Source: an uncultured Lachnospiraceae bacterium (GTDB taxonomy: Bacteria > Bacillota > Clostridia > Lachnospirales > Lachnospiraceae). From it: DNA of 46,734 nt. This document shows, piece after piece, positions 1-7,800 of this stretch (position 1 is its first letter; each line of letters begins with the position of its first letter). The notes beneath the pieces are model-generated. The model was not told the DNA's origin, made no database searches, and saw nothing but the letters and a program-made list of their open reading frames with translations. The stretch lies in NCBI GenBank assembly GCA_948794795.1, contig CAQGLR010000028.1, positions 1 through 46,734 of the forward strand, given 5' to 3'. The position numbers and the translations under genes were made by a program.

Positions 1-62
1 TAGAAACTTATTAACAAGTACTCTTGATTGAGTACACCATTATTATACTAGGAGGAAATGTT

Positions 63-1355
63 TTGAAAAAAGAAAAGAGTATTAAAGGTGGTAAACGTAA
101 ATTACTGGTATACACTGTAATACTGTTTTGCTGTGTGTGTTCTGTAAGTATTGCTATAAGGGCAGCCGCAGCGGCAAATAAGCCATTAAAAAGCAGTGAT
201 GGTATGTGGGAGTATTTAGCAGGTGAAGACGGACATGTTACTATTACTAAATATACAGGAGACCAGGCAGTTGTTGCAATTCCTGGTAAAATTGAAGGAA
301 TGGTTGTGTCTGCAATAGGCAAACAGGCATTTGAGAAATGTGAAAGTTTATATAGTATAACTATACCAGATAATATTATGGAAATTGGGGAACTTGCGTT
401 TAATGGATGTATTAATTTGTCAAAAGTAGTCCTGCCTAAAAATATAACATGTATAAGCGGGTTTATGTTTGATGGATGTTCAAGTATAGAGAGTATTATA
501 ATACCAGATTCTGTTACAGATATTAATGCATGTGCATTTTATGGGTGCAGTTCTTTAAAAAGCATAGTCCTGCCAAATAGTGTAAAAAGTATTGGAAACC
601 GTGCATTTAGCAGATGTACTGCATTAACAAGCATTACAATACCAGAAAGTGTTTCAAATATTGGAGACCAGGTATTTGAAGGCGTACCAAATGCATTAAC
701 AATATATGCTGTAGAAGGCTCATATGCTGAAAGATATGCAGCAGACAAACATATTTCTGTTGAGCTTATACAAAGTACAGTACCAGGGTCAAATAACACA
801 AATCCTTCGTTTCCTTCTGTTTCAAAACAGGAACAGGAAATAAAGGCAGAATCTTTTACAAAAGTATATGGATGTAAGAGTTTTTATTTAGGAGCGGTGA
901 CAAGTGGTAATGGAATATTGTCATATTCATCAAGTAACAAAAAGGTTGCTTCTGTTGACAGTACAGGCAAAGTGTCAGTAAAAGGATGTGGGGAAACAAG
1001 CATTGCTATTAGTGCACAGGAAACTAATGAGTATAATAGTGCTGCCAGTAAAATTACAATTACAGTTATCCCTAAAGCTGTATTAATTAAAAAAGCAGTT
1101 TCACCATCACGTGGTGAAATCCAGTATGAATGGAAAAAACATAAAACTATTTCTGGCTATGAAATATATATTGATACAAACAAAAGTTTTAAAATGAAAC
1201 AGAGTACATCTGTTACAAAAGACAGGGTTTCATTAAAAATAAATAACGCTTTAAGTGGTAAGACCTATTATATGAAGATACGTGCTTATAAAAATATAGG
1301 CAAAAAGAAATGTTATGGCAAGTGGAGCAAGGTTAGCAAGGTTAAAGTTAAATAA
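63..1355 (+). CDS. Secreted BspA-type leucine-rich-repeat protein
   Basis: The start is a TTG at 63, seven bases after an AGGAGG site (50-55); the same frame is open upstream but has no ribosome site there. About 430 residues. A Lys/Arg-rich N-terminus and a hydrophobic stretch (LLVYTVILFCCVCSVSIAI) ending near AAAA form a signal peptide. Residues ~75-210 carry repeats of the BspA/LRR_5 kind (units like 'SITIPDSVTxIGxxAFxGCSSL'), which build a curved surface for protein binding outside the cell. They are followed by a bacterial-Ig-like (Big_2 type) segment with the motif SSNKKVASVDSTGKV and a C-terminal fibronectin-III-like segment (YYMKIRAYKNIGKKK). No cell-wall sorting motif is seen, so it is probably released or loosely held. 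It lies 131 bases before the T7SS genes on the same strand; a functional link is possible but not shown. Confidence 0.85.
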   Translation: MKKEKSIKGGKRKLLVYTVILFCCVCSVSIAIRAAAAANKPLKSSDGMWEYLAGEDGHVTITKYTGDQAVVAIPGKIEGMVVSAIGKQAFEKCESLYSITIPDNIMEIGELAFNGCINLSKVVLPKNITCISGFMFDGCSSIESIIIPDSVTDINACAFYGCSSLKSIVLPNSVKSIGNRAFSRCTALTSITIPESVSNIGDQVFEGVPNALTIYAVEGSYAERYAADKHISVELIQSTVPGSNNTNPSFPSVSKQEQEIKAESFTKVYGCKSFYLGAVTSGNGILSYSSSNKKVASVDSTGKVSVKGCGETSIAISAQETNEYNSAASKITITVIPKAVLIKKAVSPSRGEIQYEWKKHKTISGYEIYIDTNKSFKMKQSTSVTKDRVSLKINNALSGKTYYMKIRAYKNIGKKKCYGKWSKVSKVKVK

Positions 1356-1360
1356 ATAAT

Positions 1361-1398
1361 TATACATTTAATAACCAAATATACACGTTTAATAACCA
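1361..1398 (+). repeat. Two direct repeats of TTTAATAACCA in the T7SS upstream region
   Basis: TTTAATAACCA occurs at 1367-1377 and again at 1388-1398, starts 21 bases apart (two helical turns). Each copy is preceded by TATAC a few bases upstream. A TATAAT-like hexamer lies just downstream at 1427-1432, though no good -35 box is seen at the right distance. The placement before the phosphatase-kinase-ATPase operon suits a site for an activator reading one face of the helix. This is inference from spacing only. Confidence 0.4.
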
Positions 1399-1486
1399 TA
1401 AGTCCCACAATTTGTAGAAATTAATATATAATCCATATAAAAACAAAAGGGCAGTATATGCCTGGTTAAAAAGGGGCAGGCGGCTG

Positions 1487-2281
1487 ATGTTAAAATATGA
1501 AGCATATGCATTAACAGATATTGGAAATGTAAGAACGAATAATGAGGACAATTTTTTTTGTAATGGCATATACAAAAAAGATGTATCTATGCCAGTTTAT
1601 ATTTTTGACGAAAAAGGGGATGCAGGAAAGCTTTCTGTATTTGCTGTATTTGATGGAATGGGTGGTGCAGACTGTGGAGAGACAGCTTCACTTACTGCAG
1701 CAGAGAACCTTGGAAAGTATTTTGAAGAAATAACAGCCAAAGAAAGAATATTTTCTGGTGAAGAAGCAATTCTCTATATGAATGCAGCGCTGTGCATCGA
1801 AATGGAAAAGAAACAGGCAAATATGGGAAGTACAGCAGTGGTACTAAGCATACAGGCAGGTTTTGTGCAGATTGCAAATGTTGGTGACAGCAGGGCATAT
1901 CTTTACAGGGATGGTTTATTAGAACAGCTTTCTATTGACCATACAGAACGTGGCAGTTTACAAAGGTTGCGTAAAGAGCTTGGTTTAATACAAGAAGATG
2001 GAATACCAGAGATGAAAGATGTACTTACACAGCATTTAGGTGTTTCAGAAGAAGATTTTTTGTTGGAACCATATATATCAGGCATGTCAAGCCTGTATGC
2101 AGGAGATATATACTTGTTATGCAGTGATGGGCTGTCAGGAATGATTCCTGACAATAGTATACAAGAAGTACTAGAAAGCTCCTGTAATACAATGCAGAAA
2201 GCACAACAGTTAAGGAAAATGGCGCTGAAAGCAGGAGGAAAGGATAATATTACCTTGTTGTTGTTATCCTGTTTTGATTGA
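1487..2281 (+). CDS. PP2C-family Ser/Thr protein phosphatase (T7SS locus)
   Basis: 264 residues, the usual length of a bare bacterial PP2C (PrpC/Stp type) catalytic domain. It removes phosphate from Ser/Thr using two or three Mn/Mg ions. The metal and phosphate motifs are all present: R16 with TNNED (to D21), VFDGMGG with D56/G57, NVGDSRAY, CSDGLSG with D214, and GGKDNIT with D253. There is no signal peptide or membrane segment, so it is cytosolic. It sits 31 bases upstream of the kinase gene; a phosphatase-kinase pair in this order is the standard arrangement, so it probably reverses that kinase's action on T7SS components. The ribosome site (GGGGCAGGCGG) is poor, so the start is a little less certain than the identity. 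Confidence 0.93.
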   Translation: MLKYEAYALTDIGNVRTNNEDNFFCNGIYKKDVSMPVYIFDEKGDAGKLSVFAVFDGMGGADCGETASLTAAENLGKYFEEITAKERIFSGEEAILYMNAALCIEMEKKQANMGSTAVVLSIQAGFVQIANVGDSRAYLYRDGLLEQLSIDHTERGSLQRLRKELGLIQEDGIPEMKDVLTQHLGVSEEDFLLEPYISGMSSLYAGDIYLLCSDGLSGMIPDNSIQEVLESSCNTMQKAQQLRKMALKAGGKDNITLLLLSCFD

Positions 2282-2312
2282 TATTAAGATTATTTAAGGC
2301 GAGGTGTTACAT

Positions 2313-4601
2313 ATGGAAATGAAGACTTACAGGGACTGGAATGTTGACGGGTGTATAGGTGAGGGTGCGTTTGGCAGAGTATATAAGATTTCAAGGCAGG
2401 ATTTTGGACATATATATGATGCTGCACTTAAAGTTATTGAAGTGCCACAGAACCAGTCAGAAGTAGATGCTGTACGTAATGATGGTATGTCAGAACAGAA
2501 TGTAACACAATATTTCCAAAGTGTAGTTGAAGATATTGTTGAAGAATTTGCCTTGATGTCAAAGTTAAAAGGGAATTCCAATATAGTCAGTTATGAAGAC
2601 CATTCTGTGGAAAAAAGAAGAGATGGTTTTGGATGGAATATTTATATCCGTATGGAACTTCTGACACCATTATTTAGTTATATTAAACAACATAAAATGA
2701 CGGTCAGGGATGTTATACAGATAGGCATTGATATATGCCAGGCACTTGAAGTATGCCAGAAATATAATATTATCCATCGTGATATAAAGCCAGAAAATAT
2801 ATTTGTATCAGATATTGGTACATATAAGCTTGGTGATTTTGGAATTGCAAGGCAGCTGGAAAAGACTTCATCAGGATTGTCTAAAAAAGGTACATTTACA
2901 TATATGGCACCAGAAGTATATAAAGGTCTTGAGTATAATTCAACTGTTGATATATATTCCCTTGGGATTGTATTATACCGTTTTTTAAATAATAACCGTT
3001 CTCCGTTTATGCCGCCTGCGTCACAGCCAATACGTTATTCAGATAAAGAAAAAGCAAATATTATGCGTATCAGCGGACAGCGTATGCCAAAACCATGTAA
3101 TGCCAGCGGAAGACTTGCAGAAATTGTCTTAAAAGCATGTGCTTATAATCCAAGTGAACGTTATGAAAGTGCAGGTATTATGCGCCAGGCACTTGAAGAG
3201 ATTCTGTATTCGGATTCAGAAAGAAAGCTGATTTACCCAGCAGGGGATACTTTGGAAAATAAAAAAGCAGATTATATTCTGGATGAAACTAATAAAGGTA
3301 TACAGAACCAGGTCCAAGAGAAGCCAGAAGAACCATTAGACAAGACATATTACCTGTTTAACGGAGGGGCGCAGGGAGGCGTTTCACAAACTGGGAGTAT
3401 TTCTGCTGTTGGAAGTGTTTCCACAAATAACAGTATGCCTGTACAAGAGAATAATGCCCAGGCGGTGGCGGCTACCGGAATGGAAGAGATTAAGCCAGAC
3501 CACCATAATATAGATATTAATGACAACCGTTTTGCAAATAATAAAGAAAGCAACAGCAGTGTTATATCTGGTGCTGGTGAAAACAGTGTTGTTACTTCTA
3601 GTAATACCAGTTCACAGAAAATACAACAAAATAAGGTGTTTAGACCAGCTTTGAAGTTTATTATTCCTGGAGCAGTGGTAATAGTAGCGGCAGCAGTAAT
3701 AGGAATTGTGGCACTTTCAGGCAAAGAGCCTTCTGCAAAGGTTCCAAATCTTGAAGGAATGTCAGTAGAAAAGGCAGAAGAAACACTTAATGCAGATGGA
3801 ATGGTTTTAAAGATAGTAGAAGAGAAGTATTCAGATACAGCAGGCAGTGGACAGATTATGTCACAGAGCCTTAAAGAGGGTGAAGAAACAAAACGGGGAG
3901 CTGTTATAGAAGTTGCAGTAAGCAAAGGCAAAGAAGTTATAGAAAAACAAGAAGAAGAGATACAGACGGTGCTGGTTCCAGATTTTGAAAACCTTTCACA
4001 GGATGAAGCAGAACAAAGGGCAAGTGAATATAAACTTTCGGTAAATATTAAAGAAGAATTTTCGGACAGTGTAAAGAAGGGGGCTGTTATAAGCCAGGAT
4101 GTTCCAAATGGGACAGAAGCAGAGATGGGCAGCAGTATAGGGCTTGTTGTAAGTAAAGGACAGGAACCTTCAGTTGTGCCAAAAACCAAAGGGATTAAAT
4201 TAGAAAAGGCTAAAAAGCTTCTTAAAGTAAATAAACTTAAATATAAAATTAAAAGGGAATATAGTAAACGCTTTTCATCAGGTACTGTAATAAGACAGAG
4301 CATAACAAAAGGTAAAAAGGTTGAAAGAGGTACAGTTGTTACTATTATAGTAAGCAAAGGAGCTAAACCAGTACCAACAAAGGCACCGCAGACAAGTACA
4401 TATACAAGCAGCAGCCAATCAGGCAGCAGTTCATATAGTAGCAGTAGTTCATCATCAGGCAGCAGTTCATCAGGCAGTGGTTCTTCTTATAAACCACCAG
4501 CAGCAACGAAGAAACCAGCAGCACCAAAACCAGCACCAAAGCCAAAACCAGCACCAAAGCCAAAAAAGGATGATGGTGCAACATGGAGCCTTATTAATTA
4601 A
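2313..4601 (+). CDS. Membrane Ser/Thr protein kinase with three PASTA domains
   Basis: 762 residues from the ATG at 2313, 8 bases after AGGCGAGG. The kinase domain (about 10-300) looks active: glycine loop GEGAFGRVY, ATP lysine K40 (ALKVIE), catalytic loop HRDIKPEN with D157, DFG at D175, then MAPE. A low-complexity linker leads to one membrane helix (~449-469). Three PASTA repeats follow outside the cell (~477-540, 554-616, 620-684), then a Ser/Gly-rich stretch and a Pro/Ala/Lys tail. The plan is that of PrkC/PknB, which sense peptidoglycan fragments or lipid II. Unlike the housekeeping prkC, this copy lies within a T7SS operon, between the phosphatase and the secretion ATPase. Likely targets are proteins read by the FHA domains of the ATPase and of the downstream protease (inference). 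The wall-spanning tail resembles those of surface-exposed PASTA kinases. Confidence 0.93.
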   Translation: MEMKTYRDWNVDGCIGEGAFGRVYKISRQDFGHIYDAALKVIEVPQNQSEVDAVRNDGMSEQNVTQYFQSVVEDIVEEFALMSKLKGNSNIVSYEDHSVEKRRDGFGWNIYIRMELLTPLFSYIKQHKMTVRDVIQIGIDICQALEVCQKYNIIHRDIKPENIFVSDIGTYKLGDFGIARQLEKTSSGLSKKGTFTYMAPEVYKGLEYNSTVDIYSLGIVLYRFLNNNRSPFMPPASQPIRYSDKEKANIMRISGQRMPKPCNASGRLAEIVLKACAYNPSERYESAGIMRQALEEILYSDSERKLIYPAGDTLENKKADYILDETNKGIQNQVQEKPEEPLDKTYYLFNGGAQGGVSQTGSISAVGSVSTNNSMPVQENNAQAVAATGMEEIKPDHHNIDINDNRFANNKESNSSVISGAGENSVVTSSNTSSQKIQQNKVFRPALKFIIPGAVVIVAAAVIGIVALSGKEPSAKVPNLEGMSVEKAEETLNADGMVLKIVEEKYSDTAGSGQIMSQSLKEGEETKRGAVIEVAVSKGKEVIEKQEEEIQTVLVPDFENLSQDEAEQRASEYKLSVNIKEEFSDSVKKGAVISQDVPNGTEAEMGSSIGLVVSKGQEPSVVPKTKGIKLEKAKKLLKVNKLKYKIKREYSKRFSSGTVIRQSITKGKKVERGTVVTIIVSKGAKPVPTKAPQTSTYTSSSQSGSSSYSSSSSSSGSSSSGSGSSYKPPAATKKPAAPKPAPKPKPAPKPKKDDGATWSLIN

Positions 4602-4638
4602 TACAGAAAAATAAAATACAGGAAAGAGAGATACATAT

Positions 4639-4836
4639 ATGGACTCAGTGATAAAAGTGCTTACATCTGATTTGATGGTTGTTGTATACGAAGCAGCAGG
4701 CATTTTAATTTTTGGAGGTTTAGATATATTTCTGGGTAAACAGAAAAAAGCAGCAAAGCTTGACAATGAAAAAGCCACTGCACAAGAACAAGAGAGAAAG
4801 CTTAAACAGTCCCTTATGAATATGGGAAGGAGGTAA
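4639..4836 (+). CDS. Small single-pass membrane protein of the T7SS operon
   Basis: 65 residues with a ribosome site (GGAAAGAGAG) just upstream, packed between the kinase (37 bases) and the ATPase (6 bases). The N-terminal half contains a hydrophobic helix (VVVYEAAGILIFGGLDIFL, with acidic breaks); the C-terminal half is a charged helix rich in Lys, Glu and Gln. I do not recognise the family. Size and topology loosely recall small membrane subunits of T7SSb machines such as EssA, but no sequence match can be claimed. Conserved placement in the operon suggests a structural or adaptor role at the membrane for the kinase or the ATPase. Confidence 0.75.
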   Translation: MDSVIKVLTSDLMVVVYEAAGILIFGGLDIFLGKQKKAAKLDNEKATAQEQERKLKQSLMNMGRR

Positions 4837-4842
4837 AATAAT

Positions 4843-7800
4843 ATGGCTATAATATTGTCTGTTTATACAGAAGCAGCATTTAAGGAGTATATTTTACCTT
4901 CAATTAACAACTCAGATTATGAGGTTACATTACGTAAAGACTATTTCCATATAGTACAGGACCTTGTACTTAAACTGGAAATTTTAAATGGAGAGTGGTG
5001 TATAAGAAAAGGTTTTGGATATAGTGTTATAAAAAATAATGCTTTATATGATAAGCAGCCTTTACAAGACAAAGATGTACTTATGGTACATTCTATGTAC
5101 AATGATGAGATTTCAGTTATTGTAAAACAAGTAGAATCAGTTTTTAATGTATATAAAAAATTTGTATTACATGGTGCAAACCTGGTTACAATAGGAAAAG
5201 ATTTGCAGAATGATATATGTTATGACTATCTGGGCATGGTTTCAAGAAACCATGCAAAACTTGTGAAACAGCCAGATGGATATGTTATTGAAAATACCAG
5301 CCCTAATGGGGTCTATGTAAATTCAAGGCAGGTAAATGACAGTGAGATGCTTGAATTTGGAGCTTATATAAATATTATGGGGCTTCATATTGTATATCTT
5401 GGGGATATGCTGGCAGTTGACGTTTCGGAGAATGTTGTTGTCAATAATAATATTCTTGTCCCTTATGTTTTTGATAGAGAAGCAACTGTACTTCTTGGTT
5501 CTGACAACCAGACATCTGAGGGACAGACAATGTATCACAGGGCACCAAGGAATTATGAGAAACTGGATACAGGATGTATTGAAATTGAAGCCCCGCCAGA
5601 GAAGAACCAGGCAAAGAAACAGCCATTTTATATGATAGCAGGACCTTCACTTACAATGGCACTGCCAATGATACTTGGCTGTGCAATGATGATTTATTCA
5701 TCAGGCAATACAGGAGGACGTTCAGCACTCTATATGTATTCAGGGCTTGTTATGGCACTTGCATCTGCTGGTGTAAGTGTTCTGTGGACTATGTTAAATA
5801 TCCGTTACCAGCAGAAGACAGATAAGGAAGAAGAAGATTACCGTTTTAATGCATATAGCAAATATTTAATTGAAAAGGGGGATGAAGTAAAAGAAAAATA
5901 CCAGGAAACATACAGAAGGCTGGAGGAAACATATCCTGCTGCATCAGTCTGCCTGGAGTATGATGAGGGGAAAGGTATTTTATGGAACCGTAACCATACA
6001 CACGATGATTTCTTAAAACAAAGACTGGGTCTTGGTGAACTGCCTTTCCAGTTTGAAATGGATATACCAAAGAAACAGTTTTCTCTATACAGGGATGAAC
6101 TTTCTGAAAAGCCAGAGTTCATCAAGAAGAACTATGAAACATTGTATAATGTGCCTGTTACTGTAGACCTTTTTGAAAAGAACCTTATAGGTATAGTAGG
6201 TGGTGATAATAAGGTTAAAGCTGTTGAAGTTGCTAAACTTCTATCGGTGCAGCTTGCAGCAAATAATTGTTATACAGATGTTAAGCTGGGATATATATAT
6301 GATAATGCTTCATCAGCAGATTATGGTAAGTTCCAGTTTGCAAAATGGTTTCCTCATGTCTGGTCCGAAGATAAACAGACACGTTATGTAGCTTCTTCAC
6401 GTGAAGAAGCGAGTGAGGTATTTTATGAACTGGTTAAAATATTCCGTAGCCGTGAAGAGGAAGAAACAACTAAAGAAGGATTTGTTAAACCATATTATGT
6501 AATATTTATTTCAGATATATCAATGCTTGAAGGTGAACTTTTTACTAAATATGCGCTTAGTTGTGATAAAAAATACGGGCTTACAACAATTCTTCTTACA
6601 GACCACCAGGAGGAGCTTCCAAATGGATGTGAGTATATTATTGAAAATACAAGTTCATTCTGTGGAATGTATGATGTATATGAAGGAAAAGAAAACAGGC
6701 AGAAGATAGTTTTTGATGAAATATATGGCAATGAACTGGAAAGGTTTGCAAGACATCTTGCATCACTTCATATAGCAGAGATAGAAGAAGGTGGTGAAAT
6801 TCCAAATACAATTACATTCTTTGATATGCTTGGAATAAACAGGATTGAGGAATATCCTGTAGCAGAGATGTGGGCAAAAAGCAGGACATATGAGAATATT
6901 AAGGGAATCCTTGGCCAGAGGGCAGGCGGTGCTGCCTGTTACCTGGATGTACATGAAAAATACCATGGTCCACATGGACTTGTAGCAGGAACAACAGGCT
7001 CTGGAAAGAGTGAAACATTGCAGACTTATATATTATCACTGGCAGTAAATTACAGCCCTGATGATGTTGGGTTCTTTATTATTGACTACAAAGGCGGTGG
7101 AATGGCAAATCTTTTTGAAGGGCTGCCACATATGATTGGACAGATTTCAAACCTTTCTGGCAACCAGGTTAAGAGGGCGATGATTTCAATTAAAAGTGAA
7201 AACAGGCGCAGGCAACGTGTATTTACAGAACATGGCGTCAACAATATTAATCTTTATACCAAACTTTATAAAAACGGGGAGGCACGTACACCAGTACCAC
7301 ACCTTTTTATAATTATTGATGAGTTTGCAGAGTTAAAGAGGGAAGAACCAGAGTTTATGAGGGAACTGATAAGTGTAGCACAAGTAGGAAGAAGCCTTGG
7401 TGTACATTTAATACTTGCTACACAGAAGCCAAGCGGGACTGTTGATGACAATATATGGAGTAACTCAAAATTCAGGATATGCCTGCGTGTACAAGACCAG
7501 CAGGATAGTAAAGATATGCTTCATAAAACAGATGCAGCATATATTACACAGGCTGGACGTGGGTATCTGCAGGTTGGTAATGATGAAGTATATGAGATGT
7601 TCCAGTCTGGTTTTAGCGGGGCTGTATTTGATGAAAATATGGTTTCAGGAAGCAAAGAAATTGCCAAACTGGTTACAATGCCTGGAAAGGTAGACCTGAC
7701 AGGAAATTCTGTTAAATTATCACAGAAGCAGCATGCAGAAACTATATGGATTGAAACTTTATGTAAATGTATGGGTACTCTTGTTAAAGAACATATGGAT

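Noticed and set aside
3350..4357. Long open frame (335 codons) on the minus strand inside the kinase gene
   Set aside because: It mirrors the PASTA kinase coding strand, has no ribosome site, and its protein is a Ser/Leu/Thr-rich shadow with no recognisable domain.
4400..4580. Tandem repeats suggesting a repeat array
   Set aside because: They are codon repeats for Ser and Pro-Lys-Ala-Pro in the kinase's tail, not a CRISPR or DNA-level array.
4363..4584. Minus-strand open frame opposite the kinase's low-complexity tail
   Set aside because: Leu/Val-rich artefact of the Ser/Gly/Pro/Lys repeat on the other strand.
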